From: Acidobacteriota bacterium
GTDB taxonomy: Bacteria > Acidobacteriota > Terriglobia > Bryobacterales > Bryobacteraceae
Assembly (NCBI GenBank): GCA_016185425.1
Contig: JACPNQ010000019.1
Span: 62,001-126,000 of the forward strand
Reading direction: 5' to 3'
DNA: 64,000 bases
Position numbers and translations under genes: made by a program. Shown here piece after piece: positions 34,690 to 44,735 of the stretch (its first letter is position 1; each line of letters opens with the position of its first letter). The notes under the pieces are model-generated. The model saw only the letters and a program-made list of their open reading frames with translations. It was not told the DNA's origin and did no database searches.

Positions 34690-37600
34690 TCAGAAACCGA
34701 GCCGCAACCCGAATCGCAATTCCCGGGACCGCCCGATTGCGTCGGCCGCCGACTGCGTGGCGGTGATCCTCCCGAAATTCGAGCTGTTGGCGTTGCCATT
34801 CGGATTCGCGAAGTGCGGTGTGTTGCTCAAGTTGAACGACTCCGCCCGGAACTGCAGACCCACCTTCTCGGTGAACTTGAACGTGCGGAAAACGCTTAAG
34901 TCCATGTTCACGACGCCAGGCCCGCGCATCGTATTTCGGCCCACATTGCCAAACCGGACCCCAGTGGGGCGCGCAAACGCGCTGGTGTCGAACCATGTGC
35001 CGTCGTCGCCAACCTTACCCAGCTTTTCGACCGTCGTCTTCACCAGGTCCGGGGTCTGCGCGTTGCCCGGCATATTCAAAGCCGCTCCGGAGGCGCTCAG
35101 CGTGAACTGGCGGCCCTGGTAGGCGCCGAAGAGCCCGTTAAGCTGCCAGTCGCCCAGTACCGCCATGGGTACTCCTCTGGTTGCCCATTTCTTGCCGTTG
35201 CCGAAGGGGAGTTCGTACACATAGCCAAGCTGGAAAACGTGCGGGATGTTGTTCGCCGCTGAAGCGCGGTTGCGGGAAAACACACTGGCCGCATTCCAAC
35301 TGAACGCAGTCCAGTCGCCGTAGTTAGCCAAATCGATAGCGTGGGAGTAGGTGTAAGCGCCTTTCAGAAAAAGCCCGCCTGCCAGGCGCCGGTTGATGGT
35401 CGCTTGCAGCGAATGGTAGTTACTATGCGTGCGGCCGTCAAACTCCCTCGTTGTCGCGGTCCGGCCGAATTTGGCGAAGAGCGGGCGGCCTGCATTGCCG
35501 CTGCCCGGTATCTGCGAGGCATTGATGTCGAGGAAAGCGAAGCCATTGACGGACGCTGTCCCGACGTACCCAACCGACGATACGAACTGCCCGGGGAGTT
35601 TACGTTCAATGATGAAGTTCCACGACTGGATGTAGCCGCGGTGCAAGTCCCGGTTGGCTACGGGATATCCCATCTCGCTCGCCGACGGTAGAGGGATCCT
35701 CCCTTTACTGATATCGGGACAGCAAATCGGCGGAATCCCCACACCATTGCCTAGCGGCCGGTTCGGCACCCCGGCGGCCACGTAATTGGGATCCGTGGTA
35801 ACGGGCTGGTAACCGTTGATGCCATTGAACACGGCAACGACCGTCAGCGGATACCAGCCGCGCAATGCCTGGGCGCCCCAGGGGTGCGAGTGGAAGGTAA
35901 GGCCATAACCGCTCCGGATTACTGTCGAACTGCCCAATTGATAGGCGAAACCCACGCGCGGCGCGAAGAGCTTCTTGCTATAACCGACATTGCTGTCCTG
36001 AGGAATACCGCCGCGGCCGCCCACCAGCACCTCGTTCGTTGTGGGGTCATACGACTCGATGCCCAGCCCCGCCGAACGCGTCCGGTTCGGATAAAGCTCC
36101 CAACGCAGGCCCAGGTTCAAAGTCAGTTTGGACGTCGCGCGCCAACGGTCCCGAATGTAGAGCCCGAACACGTTTTCGAGACTGTCCATCTTGATGAACT
36201 GGCTGCTCTTCCCCGAATCCGTCGGCATCCCCAGCAGAAAACCCGCCAAACCGTTCCAGCCGTTCTCAAACGATGGTGTGCCTCCCTGGAACCCGCCGAT
36301 CGCTGCAAGAGCCGCCGGGTTCAGGGACGTGATGGCATTGCCGAAGCCAAACGAACCGCGCGGGCCCGCGCCAAGCTCCGGCTGCCAGTGGTTCATAAGG
36401 TGGTGGAGAAAGTCGAAGCCAAACCGCACCTCATGAGCCCCCTTCACCCAGCTCGCATTCGTATTGAACGTGTAGGACTGGTCGTTGCGGAACAGGGGAT
36501 TCCATCCCTCCGTATTGCCAAGGCTGGAATAATCGGAGCCAAGGTTAAACGCCGGCAGGCCGCTTTCCCTCGGGTCGGGACCGTTTGTCCCTGGGATGCC
36601 CAGAGTGTCCGAACCGAAGTTGGTGCCGAGGTCGGGAGACTTGACGTTCTGGCCGAATCGCGTCCACCCCAGTGTTCCGTCCACTAGGAAGTTCGGCGTT
36701 ACGGTGTAGTTTTGGCCGATCCCGGCGGTCTGTACGAGCGTGTGGCCGTCGCCAACTCCACCGTCGCACAAACATCCGCCCCCGGCCGCGCCGAGCCCGA
36801 AGTCGCCATGAACCAGCGCGTTCATCACGCTGTACTTGACCCAGAGCTGGTGTTTCGTGTTGCGATTCCAATTGACCTTTGCGTCAAGGTTGTTGCGGTT
36901 CAGGCGCTGCGTGCCAAGGTTGAAAAAGTTGCTTACATCGCCGATCCGGTTCGTGCGAGGAACCAACGCCATCAGCTTCGACGTTGCCGGGTTCAAGCGC
37001 GATGCCGGAATCACATTGAGCCGTCCATTGCTGGAAAACACCGACCGGCCTGTCCCATCCGGGTTCCCCGTGGTGGGATCGAAGACCATTCCCTGGCGAA
37101 GTTGCGTCATGCCGCCTTCCGTCGTCGGCACCATCACGGGGCCGCCCCGCGAGTCCATGATGGGCGCTCCTATTTTTCTCGAGAAATCCCCGGCGCGGAA
37201 ATCATCCGCCGGGACGGAAAAGAGTGCGGATCGGCCCACCCGCTCGAAGGTGCCTTCCCAGTCGGTAAAAAAGAACAGCTTGCTCTTCTTGATCGGGCCG
37301 CCGATGCTGCCGCCGTCAATGTTCCGGATACTCTTGGGCTTTCTTGTGACACCCTGGCGATTCTCATCCCACCAGAAGGTGCGCAACGCGTTATCGGAAT
37401 GCATCGCGAATGCGCTGCCGTGAAATTGGTTCGTCCCCGCCTTCGTCGTCACGGTGACGGCGGCGCCGCCTGTCATCCCCTGTTCGGCGTCGAAGTTATT
37501 CGTGGAGATGTTGACCTCCTCAATGCTCTCCACCGGCGGGACGTAGACCATATGGTGCGGCATGGTCACCAGAATGTTGGGCGCCCCGTCCACGCGAGTG

Positions 37601-38211
37601 TTGTTGTCGCCCCGGTCCTGGCCGTTGACATTGGTCGTGAAGTCACGCTGGGGCGTATCGATCACCGCGTTCTGAAACCGCATCGGTGTGGCGCCCGGAA
37701 CCAGGTTGACCAGGCTTTGGAAATTGCGATAGCCGGAGAGCGGCAGGTTCCCGATCTCCTTCGCCTCCAGATTCACATTGACATCCGTCTTGTTAGTTTG
37801 AAGCTGAAGGGCGCTCGCCGACACGGTAATCGAGTCGGATACGGAGCCTACTTCCAAGGTAAGGTCGATGCGGCTGACCGTGTTGATGCGAACGCTCACG
37901 CCGCTCTGCGTGACGGGCCGGAACCCGGACGCGGTCACCGAGAGATCATACGTACCTTGAAGCAGGTTGGGGATGGAATAATTGCCCGTCTCGTCAACAG
38001 CGGCCTGACGAGACAAACCGGTTAACGTGTTTGTAACAGTCACCGTTGCTTTGGGGACCGCGGCGCTGCTGGCGTCCGTCACATTCCCCACGATCGAACC
38101 GTAAAGAACCTGCGCCGAAGCGCGAGGAGCTAAGTAGGACATAAATACTAGGCAAGCGGTCAAACAGGACAAACTGGCCTTACCCAAGGAAGCCGGATAC
38201 GTTTTTCTCAC
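34690..38211 (-). CDS. Oar-like TonB-dependent receptor
   Basis: A 1173-residue outer-membrane protein. After the signal peptide (ending PRASAQ) a carboxypeptidase-regulatory-like beta-sandwich covers about residues 38-120 (GSIVGNVTDASSAAVPKATVTVTNTLTG), then a plug-like region with NVNGQDRGDNNTRVDGAPN and SIEEVNISTNNFDAEQG, then a long beta-barrel ending in a strand with terminal Phe (LRFGLRLGF). Acidobacteria carry many such receptors for large substrates. GGAGG lies 6 nt before GTG 38211 and 3 nt before GTG 38214; I prefer 38211. No neighbouring hydrolase suggests a substrate. Confidence 0.9.
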   Translation of the reverse strand: MRKTYPASLGKASLSCLTACLVFMSYLAPRASAQVLYGSIVGNVTDASSAAVPKATVTVTNTLTGLSRQAAVDETGNYSIPNLLQGTYDLSVTASGFRPVTQSGVSVRINTVSRIDLTLEVGSVSDSITVSASALQLQTNKTDVNVNLEAKEIGNLPLSGYRNFQSLVNLVPGATPMRFQNAVIDTPQRDFTTNVNGQDRGDNNTRVDGAPNILVTMPHHMVYVPPVESIEEVNISTNNFDAEQGMTGGAAVTVTTKAGTNQFHGSAFAMHSDNALRTFWWDENRQGVTRKPKSIRNIDGGSIGGPIKKSKLFFFTDWEGTFERVGRSALFSVPADDFRAGDFSRKIGAPIMDSRGGPVMVPTTEGGMTQLRQGMVFDPTTGNPDGTGRSVFSSNGRLNVIPASRLNPATSKLMALVPRTNRIGDVSNFFNLGTQRLNRNNLDAKVNWNRNTKHQLWVKYSVMNALVHGDFGLGAAGGGCLCDGGVGDGHTLVQTAGIGQNYTVTPNFLVDGTLGWTRFGQNVKSPDLGTNFGSDTLGIPGTNGPDPRESGLPAFNLGSDYSSLGNTEGWNPLFRNDQSYTFNTNASWVKGAHEVRFGFDFLHHLMNHWQPELGAGPRGSFGFGNAITSLNPAALAAIGGFQGGTPSFENGWNGLAGFLLGMPTDSGKSSQFIKMDSLENVFGLYIRDRWRATSKLTLNLGLRWELYPNRTRSAGLGIESYDPTTNEVLVGGRGGIPQDSNVGYSKKLFAPRVGFAYQLGSSTVIRSGYGLTFHSHPWGAQALRGWYPLTVVAVFNGINGYQPVTTDPNYVAAGVPNRPLGNGVGIPPICCPDISKGRIPLPSASEMGYPVANRDLHRGYIQSWNFIIERKLPGQFVSSVGYVGTASVNGFAFLDINASQIPGSGNAGRPLFAKFGRTATTREFDGRTHSNYHSLQATINRRLAGGLFLKGAYTYSHAIDLANYGDWTAFSWNAASVFSRNRASAANNIPHVFQLGYVYELPFGNGKKWATRGVPMAVLGDWQLNGLFGAYQGRQFTLSASGAALNMPGNAQTPDLVKTTVEKLGKVGDDGTWFDTSAFARPTGVRFGNVGRNTMRGPGVVNMDLSVFRTFKFTEKVGLQFRAESFNLSNTPHFANPNGNANSSNFGRITATQSAADAIGRSRELRFGLRLGF

Positions 38212-38494
38212 CACGCACCTCCATATTGCGGACTAACCGCGTCTTGCGTTGAAGCTAACCGATTGCCGCCTATCAGTCAAGGACTACGCCATCCAAACAG
38301 CAAGTCTCCACCAAACGAGCGCATGCACCCGGCGATCGTTGCGATCCAACGCCCTCAATCCGCCCGCATCGAAAAGCCCAACGCCGATGGCGTGCTGCAC
38401 GGACGAAGAAACGCTCCGTGCTTCTCCTTCCTCAACAAGCGCAAGAATTTCGCCGGCTTTCGCGTTGAAGTGGAGTGCAAGATAGTGGAGCCGG

Positions 38495-41152
38495 TCATTT
38501 CGCGTTTCCGGTCAGTCGGCGGCGAACTTCGTCGCCGAAGTTAAGGATCACGCGAGCGTGAGTCTCCGGCTTTTCGGAATCGGCATCCACGACGGCGATC
38601 ACCTGTTTGCCGTCCGGCGTGATATCGGACATTGAGGCGGAGTACGAGCCGAGTTTCACTGGAGCCCAGGGCCGGGGCGGCTCGGGAAGAAAGGTCTCTC
38701 CCCTTGTCGTATAGGAAACCGCATCGACTGCGCTGGATGCGCCCACGAAAAAGATTCTGCCTCCAACGGCTGGCCAGGCGGGGTTATAGCCGGCGACCGT
38801 TGAGATCTGCCACTTACCACCGGCTGGCCGGCCGTCGGCCGTCAGCGAGACAACGTAAATCTGATGCACGCCGGTTTCGTTAGACATGTAGGCCATCCAC
38901 CGTCCGTCGGGCGAAAAAGCGGGTTCGACCTGACTGCCGGCGCCGCCGGCCACAGTCACCGGCTTACCGAGGCGAGGGGTGCCGGTGCCAGACTCCACCG
39001 GCGCAACCCAGATATCGAAATCGCCCGCTTCAGATGGGGAGTTGTAGCTGCCGGCGGCCAGTTTTCCGTCGCGCGAGAACGAAATCCCATTTGACCTCCA
39101 GCCGGGTGAGAGAATTTCCGGCTGTCCCGCTCCGTCCGCGCGGACAGCTAACATCGTCTCTCCGGAAAAGTAGACGACGCGCTTCCCGTCGGGAGTCCAC
39201 GCGGGAAGCGCTTGGGGACGCTCGTCCAGAGTCAGGCGGCTCGTGGTTCCCCGGGCCATGTCATGAACCAGGATTCGCCCGTTGCCGGAGGATGCATCCA
39301 TCATGGCGACTCGCGTGCCGTCGGGGGAAACCCGCGGAGTCGCGTAACCACCCGGGGAAGCAGTGAACCGGGTCGCCTTGCCGGAAGAATCGATTCCGAC
39401 GACAATCCGCTGCGCGGCGTGCCCTCGCCGGTACACCAGGTTGCCGGTCGAGGAGATGCTGAACTGCGCGACCCCTTCCTGATCCGCGACGTTCTCCACC
39501 ATCGGGATCGCATCGCCGATCAACTGGAGGCGGCCAAGATCGAATCGAGCGGCAAAGAGCTTGCCTTGACGGTAAAACACCAAATGGCCGCTCTCCAGAT
39601 AGCGCGCGCCGCTGGCGTTCGGGACGAGCACGCTGGTCCCCGGCCGGCCCGGCACCGCCGCGCACACGTCGAAGACAAAGCCCGCCACATATTTCTTACG
39701 GGTAAACAGCAGACCTCGGCCGCCGGGCAAAAACTGAGGCCCCAGTTGCTCGCTCAACTCATCGCGGACGGTAAGAGGCTGCGCGGAACCACCCGCCGCG
39801 GGGATGCGGGACACAATCCCCGTGGCCCACTGATTGAGAACCGCGGCGATTACGTCGCCCTCGCCCCAGGTGCCGCCGCCGGGATACGCGGCGTCCGCCA
39901 GCACGACGGCCGCCCCGCCATCGAGTGACAGTTTTTTCAGCTTGCCGGCCTCCGCCGCGGTGCTCCCCGTCGAGATGAAGAACCCAACCGAACGCCCGTC
40001 GGGCGAGAAAAAGGGAAACCGGCCGCCTTCCGTGTCGGCGAGGGCCGTTATCTGGGTCTGGTCCAGCCGCCGCATGGCCAGGTGCGTCCCTTTCGCTCCC
40101 TTCGAAACGAAGACCACCCGGCTGCCGTCCGGCGACATCGCCGGATCCCACACTTCATCCGAGCCGGCGTCAAGATCCAACTGGATTAGCTCGCGATCCG
40201 GCGCGGGCGCCCGTCGCGATACCGCCCAGCCAATCAGTGCGCCGATGACGATGGCCGCCGATGCGGCGGCCCAGGGGGCCCAACGCCGTGCTTTCGACGG
40301 CTCGGCGGCGCGTTCCATCATCGGCGTGCGAAGCTCCAACACCACATCTCGCATCGACTGCCAGCGGTCCTCGGGATCCTTGGCGAGGCATCTCCTGACC
40401 AGCCGCTCCAGAGCGGCCGGCGTGAACGGCTTCACCGGCATCGGCGGCGGGTCCGCCGACAGAATGGCGCCTACCAAGCTCGAATAACTCTTGCCCTGAA
40501 ACGCCTTCTGCCCCGTGAACATCTCGTACAGCACCGCGCCGAAGGCCCAGATGTCGCTGCGAGCATCGGCCTCCTTGCCCTCGAACTGCTCCGGCGCCAT
40601 GTACTGCGGCGTGCCCACCACCGTGCCTTCCGTGGTGAGGACGGCGGTAAGAGTCTCCTCGGCCGGCGCCGGCTTCGGCATCGATTTCGCCAATCCGAAA
40701 TCGAGCACCTTTACGCCATCGCGCGTCAACATGATGTTCTGCGGCTTCACGTCGCGGTGAGTGACTCCGGCGCGATGCGCGCGGTCGAGCGCGTCGCCGA
40801 TCTGGGTGGCGAACTTGAGCGCTTCGTCCAAGGGAAGAGCTCCCCTCCCAATGCGGGCGGCCAGTGTCTCGCCCTCCATGAACTCCATCACCATATAGCC
40901 GGCGCCGTCCTGGCTGCCGATGTCGTGGAGCACACAGATATTCGGGTGATTCAGCGAGGCAACGGCGCGGGCTTCGCGTTCAAAGCGAGCACGTAAGTCC
41001 TCGCGTTTGGCGATATGTTCGGGCAGGACCTTGATGGCAATCGTGCGGTCGAGCCGGGTGTCGCGCGCCTGATACACTTCGCCCATCCCACCGGCGCCGA
41101 TGGGCGCAAGGATCTCGTAAGGGCCGAGTTTGTCTCCGGCGGAAAGGGCCAT
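38495..41152 (-). CDS. Ser/Thr protein kinase with TolB-like sensor domain
   Basis: An 885-residue protein. The kinase domain (residues 10-275) has the Gly loop IGAGGMGEVY, VAIK-type IAIKVL (K41), HRDVKPQN (132-139), DFG (151-153) and the APE in YMAPEQF. A transmembrane helix lies near 290-310, and the rest is a periplasmic propeller of TolB/WD40-like repeats with SPDGSRVVFVS, SPDGRSVGFF and SPDGRWMAYMS. This is a common acidobacterial receptor-kinase layout. ATG 41152 begins MALSAGDKLGPYEIL. No target gene can be named. Confidence 0.95.
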   Translation of the reverse strand: MALSAGDKLGPYEILAPIGAGGMGEVYQARDTRLDRTIAIKVLPEHIAKREDLRARFEREARAVASLNHPNICVLHDIGSQDGAGYMVMEFMEGETLAARIGRGALPLDEALKFATQIGDALDRAHRAGVTHRDVKPQNIMLTRDGVKVLDFGLAKSMPKPAPAEETLTAVLTTEGTVVGTPQYMAPEQFEGKEADARSDIWAFGAVLYEMFTGQKAFQGKSYSSLVGAILSADPPPMPVKPFTPAALERLVRRCLAKDPEDRWQSMRDVVLELRTPMMERAAEPSKARRWAPWAAASAAIVIGALIGWAVSRRAPAPDRELIQLDLDAGSDEVWDPAMSPDGSRVVFVSKGAKGTHLAMRRLDQTQITALADTEGGRFPFFSPDGRSVGFFISTGSTAAEAGKLKKLSLDGGAAVVLADAAYPGGGTWGEGDVIAAVLNQWATGIVSRIPAAGGSAQPLTVRDELSEQLGPQFLPGGRGLLFTRKKYVAGFVFDVCAAVPGRPGTSVLVPNASGARYLESGHLVFYRQGKLFAARFDLGRLQLIGDAIPMVENVADQEGVAQFSISSTGNLVYRRGHAAQRIVVGIDSSGKATRFTASPGGYATPRVSPDGTRVAMMDASSGNGRILVHDMARGTTSRLTLDERPQALPAWTPDGKRVVYFSGETMLAVRADGAGQPEILSPGWRSNGISFSRDGKLAAGSYNSPSEAGDFDIWVAPVESGTGTPRLGKPVTVAGGAGSQVEPAFSPDGRWMAYMSNETGVHQIYVVSLTADGRPAGGKWQISTVAGYNPAWPAVGGRIFFVGASSAVDAVSYTTRGETFLPEPPRPWAPVKLGSYSASMSDITPDGKQVIAVVDADSEKPETHARVILNFGDEVRRRLTGNAK

Positions 41153-41244
41153 TTGAGCGATACCGATGAGTCTAACCAATCAAGGACTAGATAGGGAATG
41201 GATCACACACCATGACCATACCGTCTCCCTTCCGCACGGTACTG

Positions 41245-41250
41245 TACGAT
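41245..41250 (+). promoter_or_regulatory. -10 hexamer of the aminotransferase operon, leaderless spacing
   Basis: TACGAT lies 7 nt before the ATG at 41258; no Shine-Dalgarno fits between. Confidence 0.4.
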
Positions 41251-41257
41251 ATCTCGC

Positions 41258-42619
41258 ATGGCTCCCCAGACAGCCGTTTCCCCGGCGGAATCGAAAATCC
41301 TCCACTGCTATGTGCAAAAGACGCCTGGCTCCCGCGCCCTGCACGCCCGCGCGATAACGCTGCTAAACAACGGAGTCACGCACGTCGGCCGCTACCTCGA
41401 ACCTCACCCGGTCTACATAGAACGCGCCGCCGGCTCCCGCAAATGGGACGTCGACGGGAACGAATACGTCGACTATTTCGGCGGACACGGCGCACTGATC
41501 CTCGGTCACAATCACCCGGCAGTGGTCGAAGCCGTAACAGCCCAACTGCCCCACGGCGTACACTACGGCGCCTCACACGCCTTGGAAATCGAGTGGGCCG
41601 ATCTCATCCATGAACTGATCCCTTCCGCCGAACGAGTGCGCTTCACCAACACCGGAACCGAAGCTACCCACCTCGCGCTGCGCGTCGCCCGGGCCTTCAC
41701 TGGCAGAAACAAAATCATCCGCTTCGCAGGCCATTTTCACGGTTGGCACGATCACGTCTGCTTTCCCCCTGGCGGCGCGGCGGGAATTATTCCCGGCATC
41801 GTCGAGGACACCCTCATCGTGGAACCCAATGATACCGCCAGCGTGGACGAGTTGCTCGCGACGCGCAACGATATCGCCGCGATTATCATTGAGCCCACCG
41901 GCGCCACCTTCGGCCACATTCCCACCGGCGGCGACGTATTGCATCGCTTACGCGCGACCGCCACACGTCACGCCGTACCGCTCATTTTCGACGAAGTAAT
42001 CACCGGTTTTCGCTGTTCGCCAGGAGGAGCCCAGCAGTTCTACGGAGTGACGCCCGATCTAACCACACTCGCGAAAATAATCGCGGGAGGCTACTCCGGC
42101 GCGGCCCTCGCCGGACGCGCCGACATTCTCAGCGTCCTCGATTACCGCCACGAGAATGGCCGCATCGAGCCCCCGCCCGTACTCCACCAGGGCACCTACA
42201 ACGCCGGGCCCGTTTCCGCCGCCGCCGGCATTGCTACGCTCCGTCAGATTCGCGACCACGACGTAATCGAACGCGCCAACCGCACCGCCGCCGCGATTCG
42301 TGAGGAAATGAATGCCACCATCCGGCGCCGCGGCCTGGGCTGGTGCGTCTACGGACTTTTTTCCGACTTCCACATCTACTGCGGCGACGCATCGCCCGAA
42401 GATATCTACGCGGGCAAAGTGCCGTCGTGTCAGTTGAAAGGAAGCATCCGCCCGGAACTGGTCCACAAGATTCGCGCCGGTCTGCTGCTGCATGGTGTCG
42501 ACATCATGGGCTGGCCCGGCGGAATCGTCTCCGCCGCGCACACCGAAGAGGACGTGCGGCGCACCGCCGCCGCGTTGGAGGCAACCTTGGAAATGCTGCA
42601 GGCCGAAGGTGCGGTGTGA
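41258..42619 (+). CDS. glutamate-1-semialdehyde 2,1-aminomutase-like class III aminotransferase
   Basis: A 453-residue PLP enzyme of fold type I. The N-terminal pattern DVDGNEYVDYFGGHGALILGHNHP, the FTNTGTEATHLALRVARAFTGR block, IFDEVITGFRCSPGG (D245) and the Schiff-base Lys in TTLAKIIAGGYSG (K273) match glutamate-1-semialdehyde aminomutase relatives. It is followed by an MFS carrier and a creatininase-family protein in an operon, so a catabolic or biosynthetic role with amino compounds is likelier than haem synthesis. The stop overlaps the next start by 4 bp minus one (GTGTGA). Confidence 0.88.
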   Translation: MAPQTAVSPAESKILHCYVQKTPGSRALHARAITLLNNGVTHVGRYLEPHPVYIERAAGSRKWDVDGNEYVDYFGGHGALILGHNHPAVVEAVTAQLPHGVHYGASHALEIEWADLIHELIPSAERVRFTNTGTEATHLALRVARAFTGRNKIIRFAGHFHGWHDHVCFPPGGAAGIIPGIVEDTLIVEPNDTASVDELLATRNDIAAIIIEPTGATFGHIPTGGDVLHRLRATATRHAVPLIFDEVITGFRCSPGGAQQFYGVTPDLTTLAKIIAGGYSGAALAGRADILSVLDYRHENGRIEPPPVLHQGTYNAGPVSAAAGIATLRQIRDHDVIERANRTAAAIREEMNATIRRRGLGWCVYGLFSDFHIYCGDASPEDIYAGKVPSCQLKGSIRPELVHKIRAGLLLHGVDIMGWPGGIVSAAHTEEDVRRTAAALEATLEMLQAEGAV

Positions 42620-43860
42620 ACGTTCGCCACGCCGTCCTGCTCATCGTCTTTCTAGCCGCATTCCTCACCTATCTCGACCGCGTTTGCATCTCCGTAGCCG
42701 CATCGTCAATGCAGGCGGACCTCGGCCTCTCGCCATTCCAAATGGGATGGGTCTTCACGGCCTTCTATGTGGCCTATGCCATCTTCGAAATTCCCGCATC
42801 CTGGCTAGGGGACCGCTGGGGACAGCGGCGCATGCTCATCCGAATCGTCGGCGGCTGGTCGATATTCACGATGATGACGGGATTGGCCACCGGCTACAGC
42901 AACCTTCTCATCATCCGTTTCCTCTTCGGAGCCGCCGAATCCGGCGCCTTCCCCACACTTTCGCGTGCCCTCTCCCGCTGGTTTCCCTCCAATGAGCGCG
43001 GCTTCGCCAACGGCCTGATGTGGACCGGCGCAAGGCTCGGCGGCGCCGTCTCGCCCGCATTGGCGGTCCTCGCGATGGGCTGGGCCGGCTGGCGCGGGGC
43101 ATTCCTGTTGTTCGGCGCAATCGGCTTGTTATGGGTCGCCGCCTTTGCCTTCTGGTACCACGACGACCCCGCCGGCCACCCCGGCATCAACGCCGCCGAG
43201 TTGGAAAAGATCCGCGTAGGCGCGGCACTCCCTCCCGCAAAATCCGAGCCCCTGCCCTGGAAGCAACTGCTCTTGAGCCGCGATCTCCTAATCCTCTGCG
43301 CCACCTACTTCGCGTCCGGATTCGGCTTTCAATTCTTCGTCACCTGGCTGCCCACCTATCTCACTCGCGAGCACGGCCTCACGCTGGTTCAATCCGGTTT
43401 CTACGCCGGTCTTCCCCTCCTCGCCGGAGCCGCCGGCTGCGCCTGCGGCGGTACCCTCTCCGACTGGATCACCCGCCGCAGCGGCAGCTTACTCTGGGGC
43501 AGACGCATCGTCGGCGCGGGCGGATTCCTCCTCGGAGCCGTCGGCTTCTTTGCCGCCGTCAGCGCCCGCTCACCCGAATTCGCCATCGCCTGCCTCGCCT
43601 TCGCCTCCGGCGCTCACGACCTCACCCTGCCCGTTATTTGGGCTACGTGTACGGACCTGGGCGGCAGATTCGGCGGGACCGCCGGCGGCTGGATGAACCT
43701 CGCCTCCAGTCTCTCCGGTATGCTCGCCCCCGTCGCCTCGGCCGGCCTGTCGCAATGGTTCGGCTCGTTCCATGCTGTGTTCTGGGTCACCACTTCGCTC
43801 TACCTCGCCGGCGCGCTCCTCTGGCTCTTCATCGACCCCCGCAAACCCGCAATCTCGTGA
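42616..43860 (+). CDS. MFS transporter in the aminotransferase operon
   Basis: A 414-residue carrier with 12 helices, starting at GTG 42616 inside the preceding stop (overlap of 4 bp). It opens with AVLLIVFLAAFLTYLDRVCISVAA; loop 2-3 reads ASWLGDRWGQRRM, again of the anion:cation symporter group that includes hexuronate and phthalate carriers. Coupled translation with the aminotransferase suggests it brings in that enzyme's substrate. It ends 11 bp before the creatininase-like gene. Confidence 0.88.
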   Translation: MNVRHAVLLIVFLAAFLTYLDRVCISVAASSMQADLGLSPFQMGWVFTAFYVAYAIFEIPASWLGDRWGQRRMLIRIVGGWSIFTMMTGLATGYSNLLIIRFLFGAAESGAFPTLSRALSRWFPSNERGFANGLMWTGARLGGAVSPALAVLAMGWAGWRGAFLLFGAIGLLWVAAFAFWYHDDPAGHPGINAAELEKIRVGAALPPAKSEPLPWKQLLLSRDLLILCATYFASGFGFQFFVTWLPTYLTREHGLTLVQSGFYAGLPLLAGAAGCACGGTLSDWITRRSGSLLWGRRIVGAGGFLLGAVGFFAAVSARSPEFAIACLAFASGAHDLTLPVIWATCTDLGGRFGGTAGGWMNLASSLSGMLAPVASAGLSQWFGSFHAVFWVTTSLYLAGALLWLFIDPRKPAIS

Positions 43861-43871
43861 AAGGAACCTCC

Positions 43872-44669
43872 GTGGAAAAACATCCCTATCTCTATCAGCA
43901 CCACACCTGGGTCGAACTCAGGGAAATAGCGAAACAGGAACCCGTCGTCGTCCTGCCCATCGGTTCGGTAGAAGATCACGGGCCCCACCTCCCGCTCGAT
44001 GTCGACAACTTCCTCATCTGGCGGATCTGCGAAGAAGCCGCCCGCCGTGCCGATGGCGATATATTGCTCATGCCCATCATCCCCTACGGCTTTGAAACGC
44101 ATCATATGGACTTCCCCGGCACCATCGACATCGGCATGGAGCATCTCCTCCACTTCGTGCTCGACGTCACCAAAAGCGTCGCCCACCACGGCTTCCGCCG
44201 CATCTTAATCGCCGACGGCCACGGCTCCAACATGCCCATTCTCGAGCTCGTCGCCCGCCGCACGATCCTCGAAACCGGCGCCCTCTGCGCGCCCTTCCTC
44301 TGGCCCTCTCTCGCCCTCAAGGACATCCGCCAGGTGCGCGAATCCGGCCGCGGCGGAATGTCCCACGCCTGCGAATTGGAAACCTCGGTCTACCTATATC
44401 TCGACGGCGCTCGCGTGCAGATGGACAAAGCTCACAAGGAACAGGGTGTCCCCGCATCCGATTTCATCTGGCAGGATCTCACCGACCCCGGCCCCATTCG
44501 CATGATGGATTACTGGACCTGCTTCTCAAAATCGGGCATCAACGGTGACCCAACCCTCGCCACCGCCGAAAAGGGCAAAATCATCTTTGAAGCCGTGGTG
44601 ACCAACTTCGTGAAGTTTGCACGCGAATTCAAACACCGCCCGCGCGGCGAGCGCACCGACAACCATTAA
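43872..44669 (+). CDS. creatininase family protein
   Basis: A 265-residue metal-dependent amidohydrolase (PF02633). Family elements: LPIGSVEDHGPHLPLDVDNFL with the first metal-binding Glu and His and the Asp of LDVDN, HHMDFPGTIDIG, IADGHGSN with Asp/His, and a late Glu in HACELETSVYL. Relatives hydrolyse creatinine or cyclic amides or act in mycofactocin synthesis; the substrate here is open. A weak AAAGGA precedes GTG 43872. Third gene of the operon with the aminotransferase and MFS carrier. Confidence 0.9.
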   Translation: MEKHPYLYQHHTWVELREIAKQEPVVVLPIGSVEDHGPHLPLDVDNFLIWRICEEAARRADGDILLMPIIPYGFETHHMDFPGTIDIGMEHLLHFVLDVTKSVAHHGFRRILIADGHGSNMPILELVARRTILETGALCAPFLWPSLALKDIRQVRESGRGGMSHACELETSVYLYLDGARVQMDKAHKEQGVPASDFIWQDLTDPGPIRMMDYWTCFSKSGINGDPTLATAEKGKIIFEAVVTNFVKFAREFKHRPRGERTDNH

Positions 44670-44735
44670 GATTATGAATCGGCGCAATCTTCTCTTCTGA
44701 CGAAAACCCCAGTTGCAGCTACAACCGCTTGCCAC

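Noticed and set aside
36712..38025. A 437-codon plus-strand frame inside the Oar-like receptor
   Set aside because: Antisense shadow with Arg/His-rich sequence; the receptor frame is clearly coding.
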